DNA from: Streptomyces sp. QL37
Lineage (GTDB): Bacteria; Actinomycetota; Actinomycetes; Streptomycetales; Streptomycetaceae
Length of the DNA: 64,000 bases
Direction: 5' to 3'
NCBI RefSeq assembly: GCF_002941025.1
Contig: NZ_PTJS01000001.1
Coordinates: 8,127,678-8,191,677 of the forward strand
Position 1 is the first letter of the stretch, and the number at the start of each line of letters is the position of its first letter. Below the pieces are notes generated by a model. That model was not told the origin of the DNA and ran no database searches. It saw only the letters and a program-made list of their open reading frames with translations. Below are positions 24,600-33,618 of this stretch, one piece after another. A program made the translations under genes and the position numbers.

Positions 24600-26312
24600 T
24601 CAGGGCGCGTCGACCAGGTCGTGCTTGGGCACGGTCACCGTGCGGGCACCGGGCTTGCCGCCCAGGACCACCTTCCGCAGGGCGCTGTTGTTGCCGAGGT
24701 CGGTCTCCTTCAGCCGGTTCTCCGGGTTGGCCAGCACCTGGATGTAGTAGGTGCCGTTCGCCAGGCCGGTGATGTCGAAGGACTGGCCCGGAAGGTCCTG
24801 GGTGTACGTGTCACCTGAACCCACGTCGAGCACCTCCCGTACGGAGATGGAGTTCTCCTGCCCGCACGCCGTCGACAGATCGGTGTTGTCCGGGTGCCAG
24901 TTGGCGTTCTTCACCGTGTAGTCGACCGCGTCGGTGTTGGCCAGACAGAAGGCCTCCTTGCCGCTGCGCACGGTCTCCTTCTGGTCCGCCTTCAGCAGCC
25001 GGTAGCTCGCGAAGTCGGTGAAGTGCCAGTGCTCATGACCCGGACGGGGGTCCCATTCCATGGTGCCGGTCGGGGTGTAGCCGACCTGCTTGCCCGAGGC
25101 GTCGTAGAAGTACTGGTAGGCGTCCATCAACTCGTTGCCCGGCTTGCGGAAGCCGTCCACGACCAGCTGTGCGGGGCCCGCGTTCCACACGTTGGCGCTG
25201 AAGGCCAGATAGTCCTTGCCCGGCGCGTCCGCGTCGCCCTGCCCGATGGTGATCCCGTAGGCGGGCAGGGAGCGCAGGTCGGGCTTGGGGACGTCCGGAA
25301 CGGCGGCCCGGCCCGTCGGACGCTGCGCGTTCGGCTGCGCGGCGGGCGCCTGCCTGGAGCCGTCCGTCATGCCCGGCCCGTCGCCCTGTGCCGACCGGAG
25401 TCCCGCGCGCTTGGCGGCCCACGGCACGGCGGCGGGCGCCGGCGGGTGGGGGCCGTGGCCCACGTTGTACGAGGGGCCCGCACCGGTGGTCGCGGACGCC
25501 GGGGCGGGAGTGCGGGCGGCGGTGTGGCCGGCGTGGCCCGAGTGCCCGGCCCCGTGGGCCGCGTGCTCCGACGCGGAACGGGCGCCCGCGGCGCCGACGG
25601 GGCTCTCCTCCTCCCAACTGCGCTCGCGCACGGTCACCTTGACGGTCTGGGGCTCGTCAGCGATCTTGAAAAGATCGCGATAGCGCTGGGTGACGGCCAC
25701 CTCCGCGGTGTACGTCCCGGCCGCCAGGGTGACCGGCGCCCCGTAGTAGCCGGCGTACGTGTTGGACGCCCAGCCCTTCTCGACACCCCACACCGATCCG
25801 AGCGTGAAGGGGTTCGTCGGGCAGCTCTCGGGATACTTCGACGTGGACGGGGCGTCGGGCAGGATCCGGCCCGACGCGTTGTTCGGGCAGAACGACTCGG
25901 TACGGTTCACCACCGCCTTGCCCGCAGCGTCCCGGACCGTGATCCGGACGAAGTCCGGAAGCCCCGAGAAGTCCTTCACCAGGCCCTTGGGCAGGGCCTT
26001 GGTCCGGGTCCCGTCCCCCTCGTGGATGATCTGGGTGGCGACGACCGGGTCCTTGTAGCTCTTACGGGTCACCCGCAGTTCCAGCGGGGCTCCGGAGGCG
26101 GTGAGATACGTCCCGAGGTCCAGGTAGACGCCCGGGTCCTCCTTCCACGAGTCGAGCGTCACCGACTTCGACGCGGCGACCAGGCCCAGCTGAGGGGCGG
26201 ACGTCGCCTTGCTGTCGGGCGCCGCGGCGACGACGCCGGCGGTCACGGTGATCGCCGCGGCGGCGGCGACGGCCGGACGCCACAGGCGGTTGCGGGGGGT
26301 TCTGCTGCTCAT
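24600..26312 (-). CDS. secreted lysyl-oxidase-like protein
   Basis: A 570-residue exported protein. The N-terminus (RRNRLW-type start, then AVAAAAAITVTAGVVAAAP) is a signal peptide. The C-terminal 200 residues form a lysyl-oxidase-like domain with copper-ligand His cluster PRPGHEHWHFTDFASYRLL. A low-complexity His/Ala/Pro linker (HAAHGAGHSGHAGHTAAR) around residue 290 joins it to an N-terminal beta-rich region. Lysyl oxidases convert lysine amines to aldehydes for cross-linking; bacterial relatives are little studied. The ATG at 26312 has GGAGAAC upstream. It stands alone, with its own terminator. Confidence 0.82.
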   Translation of the reverse strand: MSSRTPRNRLWRPAVAAAAAITVTAGVVAAAPDSKATSAPQLGLVAASKSVTLDSWKEDPGVYLDLGTYLTASGAPLELRVTRKSYKDPVVATQIIHEGDGTRTKALPKGLVKDFSGLPDFVRITVRDAAGKAVVNRTESFCPNNASGRILPDAPSTSKYPESCPTNPFTLGSVWGVEKGWASNTYAGYYGAPVTLAAGTYTAEVAVTQRYRDLFKIADEPQTVKVTVRERSWEEESPVGAAGARSASEHAAHGAGHSGHAGHTAARTPAPASATTGAGPSYNVGHGPHPPAPAAVPWAAKRAGLRSAQGDGPGMTDGSRQAPAAQPNAQRPTGRAAVPDVPKPDLRSLPAYGITIGQGDADAPGKDYLAFSANVWNAGPAQLVVDGFRKPGNELMDAYQYFYDASGKQVGYTPTGTMEWDPRPGHEHWHFTDFASYRLLKADQKETVRSGKEAFCLANTDAVDYTVKNANWHPDNTDLSTACGQENSISVREVLDVGSGDTYTQDLPGQSFDITGLANGTYYIQVLANPENRLKETDLGNNSALRKVVLGGKPGARTVTVPKHDLVDAP

Positions 26313-26830
26313 CGTTCTCCGATGTCCGGGTGCCCCGTCGGGGCGGTGGAGTCGCTTTGCCCATGAGAGAGGGGGAACCGGCCGGAGGTTGTCCGCGGAC
26401 TCCCGAGGCCTCGAATGTTGGCCGAAATCGTGCCTGGAGGTGCGCAATCAGACATTTCTCTGCCGTTCTCACTGCGACCACGGAAGCGCTGTGCTAGGGC
26501 CGATCGCCTGGATCGGGCCGGATCGGGGCGGGGTGCCGGTCCCCGCGAGACCGGCATGGCCGACACGGGAGACCCCGACCCCACGCCTGTATGACCGCTG
26601 ACGGGCACGAAACGGGCGCTCCAGCGGGCGAAACAGGCGTTGCGCGGGCGCCCCGCCGCCCCCGGAGCGCGGACCACCAGCGCGGGAACCCTCGGGGAAG
26701 CGGGCATGAACGGGCAGAGGCCGTGGGGCGAAGAAGCTGGTCGTACAACCGTTCCTGCTTGTACAAACAATGCGTGAGCCCGAACGGACGCCGGGCCCAC
26801 GGTTGATTCGCACTAGCGCAGGGATGTGTC
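26313..26830. other. divergent intergenic region
   Basis: About 520 bases separate the lysyl-oxidase-like gene from the DeoR gene. Apart from the TTGTACAA elements I see no conserved structure and no plausible gene; open frames here lack ribosome sites and codon bias. Confidence 0.5.
26741..26766. promoter_or_regulatory. repeated TCGTACAA/TTGTACAA elements, candidate DeoR operator
   Basis: TCGTACAA and the perfect palindrome TTGTACAA are spaced 18 bases apart start to start, about 65 bases before the regulator start. Direct spaced half-sites like this are typical of DeoR-family autoregulation. Confidence 0.4.
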
Positions 26831-28285
26831 GTGGGAACCGAGGAACGCCGCCGGGGAATTCTCGAGACGGCCCGACAGGACGGTGCGGTCGACGTGAACC
26901 GGCTGGCCGAACGGTTCGAGGTCGCCAAGGAGACCATCAGGCGCGATCTCCACACCCTTGAGGAGCACGGCCTCGTACGGCGCACGCACGGTGGTGCCTA
27001 CCCGGTCGAGAGCGCCGGATTCGAGACCACGCTGGCGATGCGCACCACGCACCACGTACCGCAGAAGTCACGGATCGCGACGGCCGCCGCCGAGCTGCTC
27101 GGCGACGCCGAGACGGTCTTCATCGACGAGGGCTTCACCCCTCAGCTCATCGCCGAGGCGCTTCCCCGCGACCGGCCGCTGACGGTGGTCACGGCGTCCC
27201 TGGCCGTCGCCACCGTCCTGGCGGACTCGGAGAAGACCGCCGTGCTCCTCCTCGGCGGGCGTGTGCGCGGCAGCACCATGGCGACCGTCGACCACTGGGC
27301 CACCCGCATGCTCGCCGACTTCGTCATCGACCTGGCCTACGTCGGTGCGAACGGCATCTCCCGCCAGTACGGGCTGACCACCCCGGACCCGGCGGTCGGC
27401 GAGGTCAAGGCGCAGGCCATGCGCAGTGCCCGCCGCCGCGTCTTCGCCGGCGTCCATTCGAAGTTCGGAGCGGTGAGCTTCTGCCGCTTCGCCGGTGTCG
27501 GCGACTTCGAGGCCGTCGTCACCGACACCGGCGAAGCGGCAGAAGCTCACCGCTCCGAACTTCGAATGGACGCCGGCGAAGACGCGGCGGCGGGCACTGC
27601 GCATGGCCTGCGCCTTGACCTCGCCGACCGCCGGGTCCGGGGTGGTCAGCCCGTACTGGCGGGAGATGCCGTTCGCACCGACGTAGGCCAGGTCGATGAC
27701 GAAGTCGGCGAGCATGCGGGTGGCCCAGTGGTCGACGGTCGCCATGGTGCTGCCGCGCACACGCCCGCCGAGGAGGAGCACGGCGGTCTTCTCCGAGTCC
27801 GCCAGGACGGTGGCGACGGCCAGGGACGCCGTGACCACCGTCCTGGCGGACTCGGAGAAGACCGCCGTGCTCCTCCTCGGCGGGCGTGTGCGCGGCAGCA
27901 CCATGGCGACCGTCGACCACTGGGCCACCCGCATGCTCGCCGACTTCGTCATCGACCTGGCCTACGTCGGTGCGAACGGCATCTCCCGCCAGTACGGGCT
28001 GACCACCCCGGACCCGGCGGTCGGCGAGGTCAAGGCGCAGGCCATGCGCAGTGCCCGCCGCCGCGTCTTCGCCGGCGTCCATTCGAAGTTCGGAGCGGTG
28101 AGCTTCTGCAGCTCCAGCATCTGGGGGTTGTTCACCATCAGTACGTTCAGTGCGTCCCCCCCTCCGAACGCGGTGCCGCCTGCTCCGGCGCACCCGGCGG
28201 CGAGGAAGGCCATCACTGCCGTGCCCGCGACCGCACGCACGCGGGTCCCACGGCGTCGTTGCTGGTGGGGCATAGATTCTCCTGA
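26831..28285 (+). CDS. DeoR-family regulator with aberrant C-terminus
   Basis: The first 230 codons are a good DeoR/GlpR regulator: HTH ILETARQDGAVDVNRLAERF, VAKETIRRDLHTLEEHGLVRRTHGGA, and the sugar-phosphate-sensing domain with TVVTASLAVATVLA, LLGGRVRGSTMATVD and YVGANGIS. The chain then runs into inverted copies of the same gene and of the next one, so codons after about 27521 encode sequence unrelated to DeoR (AGEDAAAGTAHGLRLDLADR and on). A normal family member ends near 255 residues; about 25-30 native C-terminal residues are missing. The GTG start follows AGGGAT. It probably controls the polyol operon downstream, if functional. Confidence 0.7.
   Translation: MGTEERRRGILETARQDGAVDVNRLAERFEVAKETIRRDLHTLEEHGLVRRTHGGAYPVESAGFETTLAMRTTHHVPQKSRIATAAAELLGDAETVFIDEGFTPQLIAEALPRDRPLTVVTASLAVATVLADSEKTAVLLLGGRVRGSTMATVDHWATRMLADFVIDLAYVGANGISRQYGLTTPDPAVGEVKAQAMRSARRRVFAGVHSKFGAVSFCRFAGVGDFEAVVTDTGEAAEAHRSELRMDAGEDAAAGTAHGLRLDLADRRVRGGQPVLAGDAVRTDVGQVDDEVGEHAGGPVVDGRHGAAAHTPAEEEHGGLLRVRQDGGDGQGRRDHRPGGLGEDRRAPPRRACARQHHGDRRPLGHPHARRLRHRPGLRRCERHLPPVRADHPGPGGRRGQGAGHAQCPPPRLRRRPFEVRSGELLQLQHLGVVHHQYVQCVPPSERGAACSGAPGGEEGHHCRARDRTHAGPTASLLVGHRFS
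27181..27842. repeat. fold-back duplication 1 (321-bp inverted repeat in deoR-like gene)
   Basis: Bases 27181-27501 recur as their reverse complement at 27522-27842, separated by 20 bases. The turn lies at a natural short hairpin (CCGGTGTCGG and CCGACACCGG). The segments compared by eye match without difference. Confidence 0.9.
27835..28109. repeat. fold-back duplication 2 (third copy of deoR-like segment)
   Basis: Bases 27835-28109 repeat 27210-27484 in the original orientation, shifted by 625 bases. The switch from the inverted segment occurs in the shared octamer CCACCGTC, whose complement GACGGTGG occurs 21 bases away in the parent gene. Confidence 0.9.
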
Positions 28286-28643
28286 TCGGTCGTAGCGGCT
28301 CGCGGATCGGTGCCCGTGCCCTGCGGCTCTCCTGACGGTTCCGGGCATGGCGGGGCTGCCCTCCGGGTCTCCCCGAGGGCAGCCCCGCCATGCCCGGAAC
28401 CGTCAGGAGAGCCGCAGGGCACGGGCACCGATCCGCGAGCCGCTACGACCGATCAGGAGAATCTATGCCCCACCAGCAACGACGCCGTGGGACCCGCGTG
28501 CGTGCGGTCGCGGGCACGGCAGTGATGGCCTTCCTCGCCGCCGGGTGCGCCGGAGCAGGCGGCACCGCGTTCGGAGGGGGGGACGCACTGAACGTACTGA
28601 TGGTGAACAACCCCCAGATGCTGGAGCTGCAGAAGCTCACCGC
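28095..28643. repeat. fold-back duplication 3 (269-bp inverted repeat at the start of the binding-protein gene)
   Basis: Bases 28095-28363 are the reverse complement of 28375-28643, with an 11-base loop. They duplicate the leader and first 60 codons of the downstream binding-protein gene. The switch from the previous segment uses a 15-base match, GCGGTGAGCTTCTGC. Confidence 0.9.
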
Positions 28644-29823
28644 CGAGCACTTCACCGAGGAGACCGGCATCAAGGTCCACTTCACGGTGCTCCCGGAGAA
28701 CGACGTCCGCGACAAGATCAGTCAGGACTTCTCCAACCAGGCGGGCCAGTACGACGTCGGCACCATCAGCAACTTCGAGGTGCCCTTCTTCGCGAAGAAC
28801 GAGTGGCTGCACCCCCTCGACACCTACGCCGCCGAGGACACCGCCTTCGACCAGGACGACATCCTCGAACCCCTGAGGGAGTCACTCACGGCCGAGGGCA
28901 AGCTCTACGCCGAACCCTTCTACGGCGAGTCGTCCTTCCTCATGTACCGCAAGGACGTCTTCGACTCGAAGGGGCTGACGATGCCCGCGCACCCCACCTG
29001 GACCGAGGTGGCGGAACTCGCGGCGCGGGCCGACGGCGCCGAGCCCGGCATGAAGGGCATCTGCCTGCGAGGACTGCCCGGCTGGGGCGAGCTCATCGCC
29101 CCGCTCACCACCGTCGTCAACACCATGGGCGGCACCTGGTTCACCGAGGACTGGAAACCCCGGCTCACCTCACCCGAGTTCAAGAAGGCCACCGAGTTCT
29201 ACGTCGACCTGGTGCGCAAGCACGGCGAGCGCGGCGCCTCCCAGTCCGGATACGCCGAGTGCCTCAACAACATGACGCAGGGCAAGACCGCCATGTGGTA
29301 CGACGCCACGGCGGGCGCCGGCTCCCTGGAGGCGGCGGGGTCCCCGGTCAAGGGGAAGATCGGCTACGTGCCCGCGCCGGTCGAGGAGACCAAGAGCTCC
29401 GGGTGGCTCTACACCTGGGCCTGGGGCATCCAGAAGGCGTCCAAGAAGGCGGACGACGCCTGGAAGTTCGTCTCCTGGGCTTCCAGCAAGGAGTACGAGT
29501 CGCTCGTCGGTGAGACCAGCGGCTGGTCCAACGCCCCGGCCGGCAAGCGGGCCTCCACCTACGACAATCCCGAATACCGCAAGGCGGCGGGCGCCTTCGC
29601 GGACGTCACCGAGCAGGCCATCTCCGGCGCCGACCCGAAGAACCCCGGCGTCCAGCCGCGCCCCGTGCCGGGAATCCAGTTCGTCGGCATCCCCGAGTTC
29701 ACCGATCTCGGAACCAGGGTCGCGCAGGAGATCAGCGCGGCCATCGCCGGCCGCCAGTCCGTCGACAAGGCGCTGGCCGCTTCCCAGAAGCTGGCCGAAC
29801 AGGTCGCCAAGGAGTACCGATGA
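28465..29823 (+). CDS. polyol/sugar ABC transporter, substrate-binding lipoprotein
   Basis: A 452-residue solute-binding protein. Signal peptide with lipobox LAAGC (Cys28) marks it as a lipoprotein. The mature part contains NVLMVNNPQMLELQKLTAEH, TFTEETG-type segment and QYDVGTISNFEVPFFAKNEW, like the sorbitol/mannitol-binding SmoE group. CAGGAGA precedes the ATG. Two permeases follow with overlaps, then a Zn dehydrogenase and a sugar kinase, so the ligand is probably a sugar alcohol. The first 60 codons and leader also exist as an inverted copy just upstream. Confidence 0.85.
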   Translation: MPHQQRRRGTRVRAVAGTAVMAFLAAGCAGAGGTAFGGGDALNVLMVNNPQMLELQKLTAEHFTEETGIKVHFTVLPENDVRDKISQDFSNQAGQYDVGTISNFEVPFFAKNEWLHPLDTYAAEDTAFDQDDILEPLRESLTAEGKLYAEPFYGESSFLMYRKDVFDSKGLTMPAHPTWTEVAELAARADGAEPGMKGICLRGLPGWGELIAPLTTVVNTMGGTWFTEDWKPRLTSPEFKKATEFYVDLVRKHGERGASQSGYAECLNNMTQGKTAMWYDATAGAGSLEAAGSPVKGKIGYVPAPVEETKSSGWLYTWAWGIQKASKKADDAWKFVSWASSKEYESLVGETSGWSNAPAGKRASTYDNPEYRKAAGAFADVTEQAISGADPKNPGVQPRPVPGIQFVGIPEFTDLGTRVAQEISAAIAGRQSVDKALAASQKLAEQVAKEYR

Positions 29824-30785
29824 CCACAGCAGTCGGCACCACACCCCAGTCGCCACCCCGGCCACCCGCAGCCCCGGCCCGTAAGAGGAACGGTGCCCGG
29901 GCCTGGGCCACCAGGGCTCCGCTGCTCCCGGCACTGGTCTTCCTGATCGTCGTCACCCAACTGCCCTTCGTGGCGACCCTGGTGATCTCCCTCTTCGACT
30001 GGAACTCCCTCAACCCCGACAAACGCGCCTTCAACGGACTCGACAACTACGCGTCCGTCTTCACCGACGCCGCGCTCCGCGACTCGGTCCTCACCACGAT
30101 CATGCTGACCGTGGGCGTCGTCCTCGCCACCGTCGTCATCGGACTGGCCCTCGCGCTGCTCCTCGACCGTACGTTCTTCGGCCGGGGCATGGTCCGTACC
30201 CTGCTCATCACGCCGTTCCTGATCGTGCCCGTCTCGGCCGCGCTCCTGTGGAAGCACGCGCTGTACAACCCGGAGTACGGCCTCCTCAACGGCGCGCTCA
30301 GCTGGGTGGGAGACCTCTTCGGCGACACCAGCCCGAGCCAGCCGGACTGGATCGCGGACATGCCGCTCCTCGCCGTCATCGCGGCGCTGGTCTGGCAGTG
30401 GACACCGTTCATGATGCTGATCCTGCTCGCGGGCCTCCAGAGCCGGCCCGCGGAGGTCGTCGAGGCGGCGCGCCTGGACGGTGCGAGCGCCTGGCAGACC
30501 TTCCGCTACCTGACGCTGCCGCACCTGCGCAGGTACCTCGAACTCGGCGTCCTGCTCGGGGCCGTCTACATCGTGCAGAACTTCGACGCGGTGTTCACGA
30601 TCACCGCGGGCGGACTGGACACCGCCAACCTTCCCTACACGATCTACCAGACCTTCTACCAGGCCCACGAATACGGACTGGCGTCCGCCGCGGGAGTCGT
30701 GGTGGTGATCGGCACGATCATCATCGCCACTTTCGCGCTCCGGACCGTCTCGTCCCTCTTCAGTGAGGAGGCGAACCGCGCATGA
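29820..30785 (+). CDS. polyol/sugar ABC transporter permease (SmoF/MalF-type)
   Basis: A 321-residue permease with about six transmembrane segments from LPALVFLIVVTQLPFVATLV onward. The EAA loop is VVEAARLDGASAWQTFRYLTLP. It overlaps the binding-protein stop (ATGA) and the next permease (ATGA). With its partner it forms the channel of the importer; no ATPase is encoded here, so a multitask ATPase must serve it. Confidence 0.88.
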   Translation: MTTAVGTTPQSPPRPPAAPARKRNGARAWATRAPLLPALVFLIVVTQLPFVATLVISLFDWNSLNPDKRAFNGLDNYASVFTDAALRDSVLTTIMLTVGVVLATVVIGLALALLLDRTFFGRGMVRTLLITPFLIVPVSAALLWKHALYNPEYGLLNGALSWVGDLFGDTSPSQPDWIADMPLLAVIAALVWQWTPFMMLILLAGLQSRPAEVVEAARLDGASAWQTFRYLTLPHLRRYLELGVLLGAVYIVQNFDAVFTITAGGLDTANLPYTIYQTFYQAHEYGLASAAGVVVVIGTIIIATFALRTVSSLFSEEANRA

Positions 30786-31660
30786 CCACCGCCACCGTCC
30801 CCGCGCCCGCCCCGTCCGCGCGACGCGTCCTGCGACGGGCCCGACGGCGCTCCGCCGCGCTGGGCCTGCTGGCCTGGGCGGCAGGGCTCGCCTTCTGCCT
30901 GCCCGCGCTCTGGATGCTGCTGACCTCGCTGCACGCGGAGTCCGACGCCGCCACCAACCCGCCCTCCCTCTTCGCGCCGCTCACCCTCGACGGCTACCGC
31001 GCCTTCTTCGGCGCCGACACCGGCGTGACCCCGTGGCCGCCCCTGCTCAACTCCCTGGGCGCCTCGTTCTTCTCCACGGTCCTGGTGCTCCTGCTGGCAC
31101 TCCCGGCGGCGTACGCCCTCTCCATCCGGCGCGTGCGCAAGTGGACGGACGTGATGTTCTTCTTCCTGTCCACGAAGATGCTGCCCGTCGTCGCCGGTCT
31201 CCTCCCCGTCTACCTGTTCGCCAAGAACGCCGGGATGCTGGACAACATCTGGCTCCTCGTCCTGCTCTACACCTCGATGAACCTGCCGATCGCGGTCTGG
31301 ATGATGCAGTCCTTCCTCGCGGACGTGCCGGTGTCGGTCATCGAGGCCGCCCAGGTCGACGGCGCGAGGCTGCCGACCGTCCTGGCCCGGGTCGTCGCCC
31401 CGATGGCCGCCCCCGGGATCGCGGCAACCGCCCTGATCTGCTTCATCTTCAGCTGGAACGAGCTGCTCTTCGCACGGGTGCTCACCGGCGTCGTCGCCCA
31501 GACGGCACCCGTCTTCCTCACCGGATTCGTCACCAGCCAGGGCCTCTTCCTGGCCCAGCTGTGCGCCGCGTCCGTCGTCGTGTCCCTGCCGGTGCTCGCC
31601 GCCGGCTACGCCGCCCAGGACAAACTCGTCCAGGGCCTGTCTCTCGGAGCAGTGAAATAA
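30782..31660 (+). CDS. polyol/sugar ABC transporter permease (SmoG/MalG-type)
   Basis: A 292-residue second permease. The EAA loop is VIEAAQVDGARLPTVLARVVAP, and the C-terminus AGYAAQDKLVQGLSLGAVK is typical of MalG-type subunits. It is translationally coupled to genes on both sides: ATGA with the first permease and TAATG with the dehydrogenase. Confidence 0.88.
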   Translation: MTTATVPAPAPSARRVLRRARRRSAALGLLAWAAGLAFCLPALWMLLTSLHAESDAATNPPSLFAPLTLDGYRAFFGADTGVTPWPPLLNSLGASFFSTVLVLLLALPAAYALSIRRVRKWTDVMFFFLSTKMLPVVAGLLPVYLFAKNAGMLDNIWLLVLLYTSMNLPIAVWMMQSFLADVPVSVIEAAQVDGARLPTVLARVVAPMAAPGIAATALICFIFSWNELLFARVLTGVVAQTAPVFLTGFVTSQGLFLAQLCAASVVVSLPVLAAGYAAQDKLVQGLSLGAVK

Positions 31661-32649
31661 TGCGGGCAGCCATCGTCGAAGCACCCGGAAAGATCTCCGT
31701 CACCACCGTTCCCGACCCCACGCCCGGCCCCCGCGAGGTCGTCGTGTCCGTCGCCTCCTGCGGGCTGTGCGGCACCGATCTGCACATCCTGCAGGGCGAG
31801 TTCGCGCCCTCCCTGCCGCTCGTCCCCGGCCACGAGTTCGCCGGGGAGATCGTGGGCGTCGGACGTGACGTCACGGAGCTCGCCATCGGCGACCGCGTCG
31901 CGGTCGACCCCTCACTGCACTGCCACGAGTGCCGTTACTGCCGCAGCGGACGCGGCAACCTCTGCGAGCGCTGGGCCGCCATCGGCGTCACCGTCTCCGG
32001 CGGCGCCGCGGAGTACGCCGTGGCCCCCGTCGCCAACTGCGTCCGGCTGCCCGAGCACATCGACGTGAAGGACGCGGCCCTGATCGAACCGCTCTCCTGC
32101 GCGGTCCGGGGATACGACGTACTGAGCAGCACCCTCGGCGCCGAGGTGCTGATCTACGGCTCCGGAACCATGGGCCTGATGATGCTGGAGCTCGCCAAGC
32201 GCACCGGGGCGGCCGGCGTGGACGTCCTGGACGTCAACCCCGACCGCCTCGCCACGGCCGGCCTCCTCGGCTGCTCCCGGTCGGCGGCCGGCGCAGACGA
32301 GCTGGACCGCCCCGGCGGCTGGGACGTCGTCATCGACGCGACGGGCAACGCGGCAGCCATCCAGGACGGCCTGGGACGCGTCGCCAAGGGCGGGACCTTC
32401 CTCCAGTTCGGGGTCGCCGACTACGCGACGACGGCCGTCATCGAGCCGTACCGCATCTACAACCAGGAGATCACCATCACCGGCTCGATGGCCGTCCTGC
32501 ACAGCTACGAACGCGCCGCCGCGCTCTTCGCCACGGGGGTCCTCGACCCTGCCGTCTTCATCAGCGACCGGCTGCCGCTCGACCAGTACCCGCAGGCCAT
32601 CGACCGTTTCAAGGCCGGCATCGGCCGCAAGATCGTGGTCGAGCCGTGA
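31660..32649 (+). CDS. zinc-dependent polyol/alcohol dehydrogenase (MDR family)
   Basis: A 329-residue medium-chain dehydrogenase. Catalytic zinc ligands are in CGLCGTDLH and PGHEFAGEI; the structural zinc site is the four-Cys lobe CHECRYCRSGRGNLC. The NAD-binding region has IYGSGTMGLMMLELAK. In this operon it most likely oxidises the imported polyol to a ketose (for example mannitol, sorbitol or arabitol to fructose or xylulose), which the next enzyme phosphorylates. Start and upstream stop share bases (TAATG). Confidence 0.87.
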   Translation: MRAAIVEAPGKISVTTVPDPTPGPREVVVSVASCGLCGTDLHILQGEFAPSLPLVPGHEFAGEIVGVGRDVTELAIGDRVAVDPSLHCHECRYCRSGRGNLCERWAAIGVTVSGGAAEYAVAPVANCVRLPEHIDVKDAALIEPLSCAVRGYDVLSSTLGAEVLIYGSGTMGLMMLELAKRTGAAGVDVLDVNPDRLATAGLLGCSRSAAGADELDRPGGWDVVIDATGNAAAIQDGLGRVAKGGTFLQFGVADYATTAVIEPYRIYNQEITITGSMAVLHSYERAAALFATGVLDPAVFISDRLPLDQYPQAIDRFKAGIGRKIVVEP

Positions 32650-33560
32650 CGGGCGGGCCCGGCGCCGTCCTCGTACTCGGAGAGGCACTCGTCGACCTCG
32701 TACCCGTGGCCGGGGACGGCGGCCTGCGGGCCGCGCAGTTCGGCGGGGCCCCGGCCAACGTCGCCGTCGGCCTGGCCACGCTCGGCACTCCGGTCTCGTT
32801 CGCCGGAGGACTGGGCGGCGACGGCTTCGCCCGCACGATCGAGGAGCGGCTGCGGGCGGCCGGGGTGGACCTCACGCTCTGCGAACGCTCCGGCCTGCCC
32901 ACGGCACTGGCTGTCGCCGAGCCGGGCGACGGGGGAACGGGCTACCACTTCCACCTCCAGGAGACGGCCACGTTCCGGCTGCCGGACCTGTCCACGCGGG
33001 CCGCCGGATACGGGGCGGTGTACGCGGGCGGGCTCGCGGCGGTCGTCGGGCCCGCGGCATCGGCCGTGCGGGCCACCGCCGCCGCGGCCGCCGAGCACTC
33101 CCTGCTCGTCGTGGACCCCAACGTCCGCCGGGACCGCACCCTGGGGGCGGACCACGGCGCGGCGGCGCTGCGCGAACTGTGCGGACTCGCGCACGTCGTG
33201 AAGGTCAGCGACGAGGACCTGGAGACGCTGTGGCCCGGCGCCGATCCGGAGGAGACCTGCCGGGAGCTGGCGGCAGGGGGACGGCTGGTGGTCCTCACCC
33301 GTGGCGCGCGGGGCAGCACGGCGTACACGGCGACCGCACCGCCCGTCTCCGTCGCGGCCACACCGGTCGAGGTGGTCAACACGATCGGAGCGGGGGACGC
33401 GTTCACCGCGGGCCTGCTGAGCCGCATGGGGGCCCTGGGCTCCTTCACGGCGACGCCGTATCCGGAGGAGGTGAGGGACATGCTGTCGTTCGCCTCCGAG
33501 ACGGCCGCCTCGGTGTGCGCGCGGGCGGGCACGGAGCCCTCGGCCCCCGCCGGCATCTGA
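32646..33560 (+). CDS. PfkB-family carbohydrate kinase
   Basis: A 304-residue ribokinase-type sugar kinase. The N-terminal signature is QFGGAPANVAVGLATLG; the second signature VVNTIGAGDAFTAGLL contains the catalytic Asp in GAGD. It transfers phosphate from ATP to a sugar, here probably the ketose made by the upstream dehydrogenase (fructokinase or similar). The GTG start overlaps the dehydrogenase stop. It closes the five-gene polyol operon. Confidence 0.87.
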   Translation: MTGGPGAVLVLGEALVDLVPVAGDGGLRAAQFGGAPANVAVGLATLGTPVSFAGGLGGDGFARTIEERLRAAGVDLTLCERSGLPTALAVAEPGDGGTGYHFHLQETATFRLPDLSTRAAGYGAVYAGGLAAVVGPAASAVRATAAAAAEHSLLVVDPNVRRDRTLGADHGAAALRELCGLAHVVKVSDEDLETLWPGADPEETCRELAAGGRLVVLTRGARGSTAYTATAPPVSVAATPVEVVNTIGAGDAFTAGLLSRMGALGSFTATPYPEEVRDMLSFASETAASVCARAGTEPSAPAGI

Positions 33561-33583
33561 CGGGGCGCGGCGTCTGCGTGGAC

Positions 33584-33609
33584 ATGCGCACCCGCGCACG
33601 GGTGCGCAT
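33584..33609. terminator. hairpin after the polyol operon
   Basis: ATGCGCACCC and GGGTGCGCAT pair perfectly over ten bases with a six-base loop, 24 bases after the kinase stop and ten before the next GTG. It may terminate the operon, or control translation of the phosphatase gene. Confidence 0.5.
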
Positions 33610-33618
33610 CCTGTCTGT

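Noticed and set aside
27142..27952. Minus-strand frames beginning MTKSASMRVAQWS repeated three times
   Set aside because: Antisense of the duplicated DeoR segments, or mirror copies of them; not separate genes.
28213..28525. Two near-identical 71-residue frames on opposite strands
   Set aside because: They are the two arms of the 269-bp inverted repeat, covering non-coding leader of the binding-protein gene.
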